Below, piece after piece: positions 46,839 to 59,120 of a DNA stretch of 64,000 bases (position 1 is the first letter of the stretch; the number at the start of each line of letters is the position of its first letter). Under the pieces are notes generated by a model. It did no database searches and was not told the origin of the DNA. It saw only the letters and a list, made by a program, of their open reading frames with translations. Position numbers and translations under genes: made by a program. This stretch comes from Rattus norvegicus (taxonomy: Eukaryota; Chordata; Mammalia; Rodentia; Muridae). Location: the NCBI RefSeq assembly GCF_036323735.1, contig NC_086028.1, positions 22,285,001 to 22,349,000 of the forward strand. The letters run 5' to 3'.

Positions 46839-47139
46839 GTAGAAGGAATGACAAGGGGCACTGCACTAAAATACTGCATGATAGAATCTATGACATTGTT
46901 TTATAGGGAGAAAATTAAAGAGATTTGAAAGTAACCTGAAAATGAAGAAATTTGAAGACAGGGCACTTTGGAATCTCAAGATATCTTAAGAGAAGGGGAT
47001 GAAGAAGCAAATATATTCCATGTAGAGTAGAATATTGATATGGTATATATCTTTGAAGTTCTCAGATGTCTGTGTGTGACATTTGTATGGCATGTCTTCT
47101 CAAATGTCTGTGTATGGCATGAACAGTACTCATATAATG

Positions 47140-48175
47140 CTGTCCCCTTTTTCTTTAGCTAGCCATATCGATGTTGGATGTACTCCAAGTTCTAGCCAGA
47201 ACAATTAGACAACAAAAGGAGATCAAAGGGGTACAAACTGGGAAGGAGGAAGTCATGATATCACCATTTGCAGACAATATGATAGTATACATAGCAATCC
47301 CAAAAACTCTACCAGAGAGATTCCATAGCTGATAAACAGCTTCAGCAAAGTGGCTGGATATAAAATCAACTCTAACAAATCAGTAGCCTTCCTCTACTCA
47401 AAGGATAAAAGGGCTGAGAAAGAAATTAAGGAAACAACACCCTTCACAATAGTCACAAATAATGTAAAATATCTTGGTGTGACTCTAACCAAGCAAGTGA
47501 AAGATCTGTATGACAAGAACTTCAAGTCTCTGAAGAAAAAAAAAATGAAGAAGACCTCAGAAAATGGAAAAATTTCCCATGCTGATAGACTAGCAGGATT
47601 GATATAGTAAAAATGGCCACCTTTCTAAAAGCAATTTACAGATTCAATGCAATCCCTATCAAAATTCCAACTCAATTCTTCATAGAGTTAGATAGAGCAA
47701 TTCTCAAATTCATTTGGAATAACACAAAACCAGGAGAGCAAAACTATTAAAGAACCATAAAATAACTTCTGGGGGAAGTACCATCTCTGACCTTAAGCTG
47801 TAGATAAAAACTGCATGATATTGGTGCAGAGACAGGAAGGTAGATAAATGGCATAGAATTGAAGACACCAAAATCAACCTACAAACCTATGGTCACTTGA
47901 TCTTTGACAGAGGAGCTAAAACCATTCAGTGGAAAAGAGACACCATTTTCAACAAATGGTGCTGGTTCAACTGGTGGTCAGCATGTAGAAGAATGCAAAT
48001 CGATTTATTCTTACTTCCTTGTACAAAGCTCAAGTCCAAGTGGATCAAGAACCTCCGCATAAAACCATTTATGCTGAATCTAATAGAAAAGAAAGTGGGG
48101 AAGAGCCTCAAACACATAGGCACACACAGGGGAAATTTTCCTGAACAGAACACCAATGGCTTATGCTCTAAGATC
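47140..48175 (+). pseudogene. Truncated L1 ORF2 fragment
   Basis: Sense-strand sequence similar to ORF2 from about residue 675 to 1018 of the intact copy. The RT catalytic box reads FADN, not FADD, near 47268-47280. Recognisable blocks are AGYKINSNKSVAFLY (47350 onward), NVKYLGVTLTKQVKDLYDKNF, and FDRGAKTIQWKRDTIFNKWCWFNW (47900 onward, given here as a family match). Frameshifts and stops occur between 47600 and 47890. Both ends are truncated: there is no endonuclease, no Cys motif, no 3' UTR and no A-tail. The sequence after about 48175 is not L1-like. The missing 3' end implies a later deletion or rearrangement rather than ordinary 5' truncation. Confidence 0.9.
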
Positions 48176-48864
48176 ATTACTTAAGAACGACACCTAGAGA
48201 GTTTCAACTGGGTTGGAAAAAAGTGGCAAGCTTGCAGTTTGCACAAGGGCTCTGATGATGTCTTCTAGGGTAGAAGAGAATGAGCACAGACAACAGCAAG
48301 TTCCTGGAAACCTCATTTACTCCTTGCTGAACCATGCTAAACTAGTGCTATTGAGGGGAGATTAAGTTTGACTAAGTTTGCCAAAGTCAGAAACATACAA
48401 AATCATGAAATGCCATTTCTGAAGACTAGTTTCTCTGTAGGAAAACACAACACATGCTTGTAGTCTCACATACACAAAGGTAAAGCAAATTTGACTCAGA
48501 CACATGGAGTCCTAGACATCAGGTCCATTATATACGCACATCTGGTCAAGTTCTGGCTTTATCCTTCTCCCTCATTCTTCTCCACAGAAATAGTTATAAA
48601 AATACCCTTTGAAATTGCTGTGGCTTGTCCATCATTTGGAGATTACTTTTGTGTATTTATTTATCTTTAGCATTACATGTGGCTTGAAGGAATCCCTTAC
48701 AGGACTGGTTTTCTAAATATGTTGTGATATAGATGTTCCATTGTATTTCATGGATTGTGTTTTATATACTGTTTTCTATTCCAATGCAAATGATGCTACT
48801 CAGTTGTTCAAATCCCTCTCTTTTTCAAACAACACCTGTTCTTTAAAAATCTAGATGGTGGGAT
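48176..48864. other. Intergenic, no gene recognised
   Basis: Unassigned sequence between the truncated L1 and a B2/B3-type SINE. Confidence 0.55.
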
Positions 48865-49100
48865 GGTGGGTTGGAGAGATGACTCAGTAATTACAAGCAC
48901 TGCCTGGTCTTGCAGAGGACCAACGTTCCTTTCCTAACATCCACATGATGGCTCACAACCATCTGTTACTCAGGTTCAAGAGATCTGATGCCCTCTTCTG
49001 TACTCTGTGAGCCCAGGAACACATGTGCTAAACTTACATGTAGACCATACATTCACACACACAAAATAAAAATAAGTGTAAAAATACAATAAAATAAATC
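48865..49100 (+). mobile_element. B2/B3-type SINE
   Basis: 'GGTTGGAGAGATGACTCAGT' (48870), 'GGCTCACAACCATCTGTTAC' (48950), 'GATCTGATGCCCTCTTCTGT' (48982) and an A-rich tail (49063-49100) give a clear match. Confidence 0.9.
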
Positions 49101-49429
49101 TAAATAGTATGTTCAAGTCAAGCCTCGCTGTATCTAGGGATCTTAATCTATTTGACTTTCAGCTACACCTTCCCTTATTTAGACTAAGTGTATCTACTTT
49201 TGTGGTTCCATTGTGCCTAGCATTGTGATAGAAAATTGTTAATTCTTGGTTTGATTTGATCTGATATTTAGCAAAGAGAAAGTGCCAGGGCTGTGCCCTC
49301 TGGGTAAATTCATAAAGAGCCCCATGCATTCCTTGGCAAGGAGTGGTTGATTAATAATTAAAATCAAAGCTGAGCTCTTGAGGAAGGGCTAGGGAGGAGT
49401 CTCCTTTTCTGGCAATTTTTATCATTCCT

Positions 49430-50110
49430 TCACATGCATCTGTGGAAACCCCTGGGGCGGCAGTCAGTGCTTAGATTCCTTAAAAAGTGTTTTTACAAAG
49501 GAATTCATCTATAATCAAAGCAGCCATAATGAGTCAACCTGGGAAACATGATAATTTCTCCTAAGGGTTAAATTGTTTCAAATCAGAAGTCAAAATTATA
49601 TTTATACTAATGACAGCCTTAAAAATGTAACACAGCATTCAACTTTTGCATAAAAATTGCACATTTTAAATACCAAAAGCTTGATGTGAATTTTACACTC
49701 TGTTTATGTTAAACCAAAAAAAAGTGAACTTAAAAGTAATCATGTAAATTGAATGATAATAAGAGTTCTTTTATATTTTTAGACTACTTCAAATGAATAA
49801 TTTAAAAGGCATCAAGCAAAATATTTTATTAACATAAAGTTAATGGTATATTTTTATAGTACCTGATTTTCAAAAATTTGCGCTGAGACATTATCATAAT
49901 CAGCTCATGTCAGTTGTGTGCCATTTTACATACACTATTTTTGAATAAAGTTAATGCACTCGTTGGCACCGAAGCTCCGTTTAAATCTTATTCCTCAACT
50001 ATCATTGCTGGCCTTATTAAAATACTTATAATTTGCCAACCTGTATGTAAAATCCGGAGCGAAGATGGCCTTACTCTTTGAAATATAATTTCTAACAATA
50101 GTGCTTCTGA
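49430..50110. promoter_or_regulatory. Candidate conserved non-coding element
   Basis: Repeat-free, AT-rich sequence with scattered CpGs (49456, 49962, 49977 and 50058) and several TAAT motifs. It lies between a B3-type SINE and a TG array. No gene model is supported. Confidence 0.2.
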
Positions 50111-50809
50111 TGATATAACAAGGTCACCTAAAAACTGAAACAATTTTGTGAAAATAGGAGGGAAATCATAAGATTCAGTAGGTTACCCACCATGAAATGA
50201 AGCAGGAAGCTATTCTCACACAGAAATTACTTCATCACACAAATAAAACTTTATGGTGGTTACTACCCTGTAAATTAGATATTTATTCCTTTCCCATTAG
50301 CGTGACTTTTCTCAATATGTTGAGCTGGGTCATAATATAAATCTGTAAATTATATGTGCCAAGGGAAATTGGCTCATTTTCACATCCGAATTTTCATATA
50401 TAATAATTCTGCAACAGATTATATTTTATATAAAATCAGGCAATTATTGAGCAATTTTCCTCTCATATGACAAGATAATAGAATAAATAGCCTTTGATAT
50501 TACAAAATGTTCTACCTTCATGATTAACACCGGGATATAATATTATAGTTTGCTAATTTTATAGGAAGGGATAAAAGATACCAAATTTACAAAGTCAGTT
50601 TATAATCTGATTTATGACTTTGCCCCTTCATTTAGTTCTACAATGATCCCAGTCAAACAACCTGTTTGATATTGTATAACTTCTTGTAGATATGATAAGT
50701 TGGGTGTTAAGTTGGACAATCTAAATCCAATTTGAACATCATTTTATAATGTCCCCTCCAAAAAAGCTGGGCTTCTGTACTAGAGAATTCTATATATCCT
50801 ATGGTTAAA

Positions 50810-50810
<1 letters not shown>

Positions 50811-50849
<39 letters not shown>

Positions 50850-51230
50850 TGTATGTAGTGTGTGTGTGTAAAGTATGTGTGTATGTGTGTGTAGTGTATG
50901 TGTATAGTATGTGTATGTGTGTGTAGTGTATGTGTAAAGTATGTGTGTGTATGTGCATGTAGTGTGTGTGTGTAAAGTATGTGTGTGTGTGTATGTAGTG
51001 TGTGTGTGTAAAGTATGTGTGTATGTGTGTATAGTGTGTGTGTGTAAAGTATGTGTGTGTATGTGTGTATGTAGTGTGTGTGTAAAGTATGTGTGTGTAT
51101 GTGTGTGTAGTGTGTGTGTAAAGTATGTGTGTGTATGTGTGTGTAGTGTGTGTGTGTAAAGTATGTGTGTGTATGTGTGTGTGTAGTGTGTGTGTGTAAA
51201 GTATGTGTGTACGTGCTATGTGTATTGTGT
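50811..51230. repeat. TG-rich array with a 36-38 bp higher-order unit
   Basis: Pure TG to about 50847, then at least ten units marked by TAAAGTATG or a variant. Starts are 50869, 50903, 50935, 50973, 51009, 51045, 51083, 51119, 51157 and 51197, and each unit also has a TAGTG block. It is a minisatellite evolved from a microsatellite. His/Thr-rich minus-strand frames up to 165 aa are artefacts. Confidence 0.95.
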
Positions 51231-52483
51231 ATTTTATTTTTCTGTTCTTTCACCCAGAGTCCTACAGTAAGAATCATATTCCATACTTGGTTGTCTACAG
51301 AAAGTCTCAGAAGTATTTTACACTGAAATCAAAGACCCAGACTAGTCCTGCCCAAGCCCTTACATAAAAAGATGGATGAGGGAAAAGCGTGTGTATATAT
51401 TATTACTCCCAAGGATTTCTTTAAAACTCTATTGTTTGTCCCAAAGCAAGGTACATTTTCCCCCTTCTCTGTTGATGTTTTAAACTTTCTGTTTTCTTAG
51501 CTCCAAGCTTTTTTTTCTTTCTTTCCCTCCAGTGTACGTGTTTTAGTCTAATAGCGCTTTTGAGTGCCCAGGTACCGCTGTGATAAGTGCCACAGAAATA
51601 CTTATGTAGAAAGATAGATTACTTTGAACTGGCTTTCATTCTCCTTTCTCCAAAACAAAACTTTCAAGCCAGAAAAAGAAATCAAACTTGTTACTGGTTT
51701 ATAAAAATCATCTGGTGCTTTTGTCTGCATAGGAAGCATGAGATTATGTCAAAGGACAGATAATAATTAATATCAGGTTTCTAGTTAATGAAGGCTTCCC
51801 TTTAGGAGGAACAATAAATAAAACAAAGAAGACTATCTCTAGCCTACCATAGAGCTGGTTCCTCTCTCTACCTGTAGTATAAGATTTATATAAAAATAAT
51901 GAAAGCATGTAAGTTATTGCAGCATCATAAAATTAAAGCACAGAATGCAGTAAACTGAATGTGCTAACAGAAACACTTGAGGAGAGGCTGACAACTCCAA
52001 AAACAAACTTGGCATGTTTAATTATCCCTATCAAAAGAACACAGAACTTTGATAATATACTTTGTGAAATTACTGTGACACTTGAGAGTAGTCAGGATTA
52101 AAAATTCCAATTGATGATGCATCAAAATAAAATCTAAGGAGATGATGAGGATGAATTTGGTGTCTCGGGAGCTTTCCTTTGGCCCTACACAGTGTTTATA
52201 ATCACCCAGTAAACATTTGAAGCCCCAACATGTACAAATGATTAATTTTAAAAGAGAAACAACGCAAAAGGAATTGGGTATGTGTGAACCAGTGGCCTAC
52301 TTCAAAGATTCTGCAAGAAGGGAGCACTTTGTGATGGAAATTCTTTTCCTCCAGGGTTTCCCCTGCCACTTGGTATTCACCATATTCTCCCACAGTTTGC
52401 CTAGCATAGTTCAGCTGTCTTCACTAAAGAAGCCAGACATGTTTCTTTAGAAAGAAAGAAGGAAAGACAGATAGACAGACAGA

Positions 52484-52559
<76 letters not shown>

Positions 52560-53524
52560 GAGAAAGGAAGGAAGGAAGGCAGGCAGGAAGAAAGGAAGAA
52601 AGAAAGAAAACCAAACGGGAGGAGGAGAACAGTGGAGGAGGAGGATGAAAAACAACAAAGGAAGATGACAGGAATAATTACAGAGTCAGTTTCATGGAAA
52701 CCATGTCACCTTAGGGAACACATGTGGCACCAGAATCCAGTGATACACACAGCAGTAACCTGCTCACATAATCTTTGTGTTCTTCGAAACCAAAGAGGAG
52801 CATTTTAATTAGTTTCAAGTTCTGTTTTGTCATATCTGTCTACCTTTGACTATTTATGAAACTGTTCAAAAGCTAGTTTGTTCTACGAGCAAATCTAGTC
52901 TCCAAAATCCAATCTGAACTTGACCTTGCAATCCCAAGCTTACCAGCCAAACTCTCGAGGCATGCTGTTTTGCAACTACTGATGCGTTCAAACATTATAC
53001 TCATTATTTATTACCCAGCTGCATTTTGGCGCTAGAGTGTGAGCCTTGAATAGCTGGGGCTTTCTCTTCTTACAATCCCTGTCACCTGAACAGCAGCCTA
53101 GGTCGTGTCTTTGCTGATTATTTTTGTGACTCCAAGGTTTTGAAGTTGTCTTTCATCTTTCTTTGATTGCCTAGAATTTCCAATTGCCTCTTCTGGGAGT
53201 TTTCCTTAGTCCCACCCAAACCCAGTCTACTAATCGGTACTCTGTGAGCCATTGTCTGTGTGCATATGCCTTTGCACACAGCTTCACTCCATTCCAGGTC
53301 TAAGAGTGTTTTAACATTTTCTTTTTCCCATACATTAAGCCTGCCTCTTTCTGTGCCTGTCCTGTCTAGTTTGGGGCCACCTTGACAAAAGCTAAGGTTA
53401 TTTGGGAAGAACTCTCAATTGGAATTAAAATAAAACCAAATAAATCATTTTAAAAAACACAATAAACCAAAAAATACAATTTACAGTTTATTCGTCGGTG
53501 AATCTATAGTGTACTTTTAAAATT
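51231..53524. other. Intergenic, mostly unique
   Basis: Apart from the tetranucleotide tract I recognise nothing. Confidence 0.55.
52448..52613. repeat. GAAA / GACA / GCAA / GGAA tetranucleotide tract
   Basis: Successive purine-rich tetranucleotide blocks: GAAA, GACA, about nine CAAG units, GAAA, then GGAA and GGCA. Confidence 0.95.
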
Positions 53525-53815
53525 ACTAATTGGTGTGGGAGGGCCAAGCTCACTGCAGGTGGTGCCATCCCTGGACAGACAGTCCTGAAGTGCTGTGGGA
53601 TGAAGGCAGGATGAGCAAGGCCTGGGAAACAAGTCACTGAGCAGTTCTCTTCTACGGACTCTGCATCACTTTCACACTGTGCAAGAGTCCCTGCCTTGAC
53701 TTCACTTGACAGTGTAGTGACTCAAGAGTTGTAAACAGAAATAAAGCCTTTCCTCCCCAACTCGTTCCTGGTGATGACATTTTATTACCTACAAATCCTA
53801 ACTATGGCAATGTGT
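53525..53815 (+). mobile_element. URR1-type (hAT-Charlie) rodent DNA transposon relic
   Basis: 'TGGTGTGGGAGGGCCAAGCT' (53531), 'GGTGGTGCCATCCCTGGAC' (53559) and 'AATAAAGCCTTTCCTCCCCA' (53741), followed by a 'GTGATGACATTTTATTACC' end, match the URR1 family closely. It is the same family as 1920-2310, lacks the first part of that copy, and is better preserved. Confidence 0.8.
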
Positions 53816-54977
53816 TCATGGCTCAAATATTTACAAGAAGTCTAGGCATAAAAATCTAAAATTTTAACGAATGTTTGCCTGTGTACCATTCACGTTACCT
53901 CATGCAATTTTTTGTTCAAACAGATTCTAAACCACATGAACTAGAAATAGAGATAGCAAAAAAAAAATATTGATTTTTATGCCCAGGTTACAACAATCTC
54001 CCTTTCCTTGAGCAGACATTTTATGCAATGTAGAGTCTCTGGCTGTATGTTTAAGTGCAAAATAAGACACTTGACCTAAGTGTCCAATCCTCCAAGTGAA
54101 GCTGGATGAGATGAGTCTAGACAACCACTTGGGTGGCTGATCCTGTAGCTGCACCTTACAATTCTCTCAATACTACACCCAACCTGATAGTTTGAGAGCA
54201 TGAGGATGGTTCTAATGACAGCAATGCAGACAAGAAAATGTTACACTCGTTAAAACAGTCACAGTTGTTCCTAATGTTGGAACCAGTCATATTTTAAGAC
54301 TTTGGCTTCCTCATTCTCCTTGGGAATCATAAGGCATTCTGTGTTCTTCTCATTAACATTATCTGTTCTGTTTTATCTAGCTTAGGGTCCTTTGCTATTT
54401 ATCACAGAAGGCTTCCGTGTGGTCTCAAGATAAGAAGGTCAGGATTACTGTGTTTTGGGCAAGATGTCAGGAGTGTGTGTTGTGTCTCCTCTGACTGCAC
54501 ATGTAACATGTTACTATAAAATTGGCACATTAAACTAGCATTTAAACTTTTAGCTTAGTGTTAAAATGTCAAAAGTCGTATATGTTCTAACAGCTTAAGC
54601 TCATAGAATTAATAGAACATCCTTTTATTTTGGAGTTTCTAGTACCTGAAGCTGCCTTCACTTGATGACATAGACACTTTCTTCTACCTTCAAAAACAGG
54701 GGACTCTTGTACTACGGAATTCAAGTTTAACCTCTGTCCCTTTCTTCCGTTTTCAAGGACCACATAATTATACTGAATGTTCTCAGATAACCCAAGATAA
54801 TATCTTCATCCAAAAGATCTTACTCCTAGCACATTTACAGAGTCCGTTTATTATAAAAGATGTCACAATCAGAGTTTCTGGGAGTTAGGATGGAGAATTC
54901 CGAGTGATGTTTTCCACCCTTAAACCTCAAGTCATTATTTTATGACTTGTTTGTCTATTTATTCCTCTTCCTACATT

Positions 54978-55030
54978 TATTTCAATAATAATAATATAAT
55001 AATAATAATAATAAACAATAACAATAAAAT
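54978..55030. repeat. (AAT)n microsatellite
   Basis: AATAAT repeated with small interruptions. Confidence 0.9.
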
Positions 55031-55429
55031 GTACCTATAGAAAGCATACATAGATATAGTTAGAGTACAGGTTCCATAAAAATCTAAAACTTGCCAGCCT
55101 TATTCAATATTGGTTTATCTCCCAATGAATCCTGGAATGGTATAGTTGTTGAATAAATATCTTGTAGAAATTGAACCAAAATGTCTCCTCCATAAATGCT
55201 AGCATATTTTCTCTATTTTTTCCCTTTCCTTATTTTGAAAGATTTGAAGCAGCAGCACATGGTATTCTGTTTCTGATAGCAATGTCTGACTTCTGTGGAG
55301 GCGCACTGCGTGTATTCACTTTTTCTTTTTTAACTTGGTATGTCAGACACGGGTTATGTTCTTTCTTTCTGGAATCACTGTTTACTTGAGTGAACATGAA
55401 TGCAAAAATAACACCATAATTTACTACGT

Positions 55430-55500
55430 GAAAAAGAAAAGCACTATGCTAAGCATTTTACACATATGCTTTCCTGTAGGAGATACCATGGTGACATCAC
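55430..55500 (-). mobile_element. Possible MIR SINE fragment
   Basis: 'AGCACTATGCTAAGCATTTT' (55439), then 'ACACATATGC', matches the antisense MIR 3' segment. It is short. Confidence 0.45.
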
Positions 55501-56639
55501 ATGAGGTTTCCCATAGAACCTACAGGAATATATGGGCATTCCTTTAAACCTGTTCTGTGGTAAGAAAATGTGCTGTGTCCATGTATTGTTTGTGGTGTTT
55601 GGCGATAGCACCAAATTGAATCTCAATCTTGGCCCATTTTCAATCTTCTTTATTTTCTTCAATGTGGTGTTTTTATTTTATACAGTATTTCTTCTTCATC
55701 TAGACAGTCCAAGTATGGACACGATCCACGACAGACATGGAGACTCTTGTTACTTTTGAAAGTTTCATATTTCAAGACCACAGTATTGTCCGTGGCCAGC
55801 AGAGAGATGTACCATCTACATTTTCTTGAACCTATTCATCTTCTAATTCTAAATTTATATCTGTTCTTTGTACATAATCTGCGGCCATAAGCCAACCTCC
55901 TTAGCTTCATCTACATTTCTTGTCATTGATCATTTGTCTGAGAATCTTCCTTATCACCACAGACCGCTAGTATTTTCACTGACCTTCCCAGGCTCAATTC
56001 CTAGTTTGCTCCCACCCCCATTTGTTCACTGTATTATCTCCAGGAAAAAATATATGTAGAGAATATTTATACACATCAGTCATAGGGTATCCAGCCTCAG
56101 TTGTACTCCATTTAGGATTTCCTTGCATCATTAGGTCAAACTACATGAAAACTTACAAGTTGAAATTTAGAAAGCATATGCAAGCACGAATGGTCAAAAC
56201 AAAATGGTGTTATGATGTTTGGTCCAATTATCTTTCAGCCCAAGTAATGTGTCCATAAAAGGTTTTAAACTTTTCTATTATCTCCCCATTACAAAGCCAT
56301 AGAGACTGTTTTCGTTTGTTTGGTTGATTGGTTTGCTGTTTGTTTTCCGTTTTACTGGGTAGGCCAGGTGATCATAAAAAAGAAATTCTTTCACATTGCT
56401 GCTTTTTATATTTTATATTTTAAGGATTCCCCAATTTCCTCTCTTTTCTTCACATCTTAAAATCTCTCTGGAATATTGGTTCTTAATTATCCTCCAATTT
56501 ACCCTCATCGCTTAACCATGCTCCTGCTTTCTACCTTTAAATCTATTCAGATTTTCATTCATAAATGAAGTTGCCCTTGTCACTGCCAGTGCCTTCCCTG
56601 CTCTCTGCCAATAAAATAAGAATAGTCTACGATCTCTAG

Positions 56640-56960
56640 CTTCCCTTTTCCTAACCCCATCTAACAGGATTTCAGCCCTCATCGCTCAACGGAACTTGCT
56701 CTCTCAAGGTTCACTGACAATTCTTTAATTGGAAGAGCCAATTTTCCACCCTCCATTTTGTTCTGACCTCAGTGGCTTTCACAAAAATCTTTTCTGTCCA
56801 GCTTGAGGGACAAACCCTTCCTTAGCCTGTCTAGTCCACTGCAGAGGTTTCTCCATACCTGTCTTCTGGGATTTTAATGTCTTTGGATAATTTTTCATTC
56901 CTGTAATTTATCATTATTTGTACACCATTCTTTTTCACATCAAAGTTTAAAAAAATAAAA
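56640..56960 (+). mobile_element. Possible L2-type LINE relic
   Basis: 'TTGCTCTCTCAAGGTTCACTG' (56697) and the following 'ACAATTCTTTAATTGGAAGA' resemble a region of L2-type LINEs just before the reverse transcriptase 'LSAAFDTVDH' motif. No open frame remains. The assignment is tentative. Confidence 0.4.
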
Positions 56961-57174
56961 AACAAAACACCTTCTCAGTTTCATAGTGTGCCTCTCCCAT
57001 TATCCTTTCAATTTATTTATTTTTTATATTTTGCCATGAGATATTCAAGTGTTTAATGTACTAGGTCTTTTTTATTCTTTCTCTCCCAAACATTGTTATA
57101 TAATCACGTTCTTTACAATACATTAAATATTGGGTGGAGCAGACCTTTTAAAAACATTTTTATTCTCGCATCTC

Positions 57175-57175
<1 letters not shown>

Positions 57176-57211
<36 letters not shown>

Positions 57212-57230
57212 TGTGTGTGCTTGTGTGTGT
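57176..57230. repeat. (TG)n microsatellite
   Basis: A TG run with a few T or C interruptions near its end. Confidence 0.95.
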
Positions 57231-57509
57231 CCCTCCATACATGCTTAAGGAAGGGATTGGTTATATAATTCTGCATGTAATTAAATATACATGGTTAAAA
57301 TTCATGCTGTTATTTTCCTGGAGATGGCGTTCAATATTATCATATCAAAGCCTTGGAAAGCCCTTCAGTTAATAAACCTGTTTAACTCAGTTTGACCCAA
57401 TGTTCCCAAACTGATTTGACCTTATAAAGTTTAACTCATCATTCTGAATAAAAACCTGCTGAACACTCAGGGAAATGTCATCAAAATATAACAATCATGT
57501 CTTTGGAGT

Positions 57510-57725
57510 CTGACCAACTTGCTGAAAACTTGATTTCCCACTTATTAGCTCTGTGGGCAAGCTACTCTTCAAGCTTCTATTCCTTCATCAATAGTAACAA
57601 GCACCTTGAAGCCATCTTCTGAGTGCTGGTGGGATCGCAAACAAACTGCCTCCTGCGACACTGGGCACACAGTAAGACACTGTAAGTGTTGGAAGCATCA
57701 GTGTTATCATCATTATTATTGTATT
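57510..57725 (+). mobile_element. MIR SINE
   Basis: 'TTTGGAGTCTGACCAACTTG' (57501), 'CCACTTATTAGCTCTGTGGG' (57538), 'GGGCACACAGTAAGACACTG' (57662) and ATCATTATTATT follow nearly the whole MIR from core to 3' end. Confidence 0.75.
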
Positions 57726-57949
57726 ACAATCATTTATTCATGCATCTCTCTCAGCCCATGCCACATAATATTTTTAAACTTCCATTACTATCTAGGTAGA
57801 GTGTCTGCTGTATTAGTATTTCATAAATACTAGGCTAAAGGAATAACGTAGCTAGATATCTGTACCTCCATATCTATTTTAATACCTAAACCCATAACTA
57901 TATATGATATATAGAGACATATATTATCTTTTATCTCTCATAACATTTG

Positions 57950-57997
57950 AGAGAAAGAGAAACAGAGAGAGAGGTTGGTGAAAGAGAGAGAAGAGGG

Positions 57998-58046
<49 letters not shown>
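57950..58046. repeat. (GA)n microsatellite
   Basis: An interrupted GA-rich stretch becoming pure (GA)n after about 58002. Confidence 0.95.
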
Positions 58047-58050
<4 letters not shown>

Positions 58051-58964
58051 ATGAGCTATAGAAAAAGAAAAATTTTGAAATCTGTCTCCATTTTGTGATG
58101 CCATGAATAAGCTAACCTGACTTGACTACATGATACTTCTTGGCAGATAAATGAGAACTCAACCTATGTCTTTAATCCACAACTAATTTTCCAGCGTTAG
58201 AATTACCACAGCTAATAGATGGTTTATAAGTACATTGAAAAAGAAATTTTAAATTCAAATGTAATGTATTATTTTCATTATTAACCACTGTCTTAAAAAT
58301 AGTCACTTGAATAAATTCATTTCTCTTTCCTTCTTTGAATTCTACTGTGGTTGGTATTATTAAGTAGGTGTGCAGCCATGACCACAGAATTATATGGCTT
58401 CTATAGTTCTCTCAGTGACACTTATGACATGTCCAAACAGTGTCCTGTGGCTGCTCTGATGATGTGGTGATAAAACAAAGTCCCCTGTGCAAATATAAAT
58501 TTGGGGGCATCTTATGTTTCTGTTTTGATATGAATTCTGTGGTTATTAGCTAGGATATAAACTAAAGGCAGAAAGGAGTCCCATTTCACCCAGTAAGTAA
58601 ATGGTAGTTTTGAAAGCACTGCATGGTAAAATAACATAAATAGGACATATTATTTCACACACCCCATAGCTCCTATGTATATTGAAAATGATCAAACTGA
58701 GTTAGAAAGAATTAGTCAAATCACATTTTTCCCTGACTTTAACTCAGAACAATATTGCGTCATTGCATTTCTTCCAAGTACATCTTGAACATTTCTGCAG
58801 AGATGCTGGACGGAGTTCATCAGCTCACTGCCCCTTTTGCTTGCTCTTGCTTCAGTGGTTTCTAGTTCATGGAAGCTGCTGACTGGGAGGATGTAAAACT
58901 GACCTCAAAACAGACATAGTGTCCTCCTTCCAGTCTGTGTGGATGGCTCCTTTTTTGGAAGCAA
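58047..58964. other. Intergenic, no gene recognised
   Basis: Unassigned sequence between the GA repeat and a MIR. Confidence 0.55.
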
Positions 58965-59120
58965 TGTAGCGCTCTAAAAGCTGAGTTTCCGTTTCAAATG
59001 CTGGTTTGGACACTTACAAGTTTCCATGTTCAGCAAATGTCTGAAGTACTAGGTGCCTCAGATGCCTGTTTTTAAAACCTACCTGCCTGATAGGGTGATT
59101 CTGAGGATTCTGAGGATATG
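58965..59120 (+). mobile_element. MIR SINE
   Basis: 'AATGCTGGTTTGGACACTTA' (58998), 'AGGTGCCTCAGATGCCTGTT' (59051) and 'CTGATAGGGTGATTCTGAGG' (59088) follow the MIR order. Confidence 0.65.

Larger units (their letters stand above)
53816..56639. other. Intergenic, mostly unique
   Basis: Holds the AAT repeat and a weak MIR. Frames up to 78 aa are unsupported. Confidence 0.55.

Noticed and set aside
50780..51277. 165-aa His/Thr-rich frame
   Set aside because: It is a translation of the TG array.
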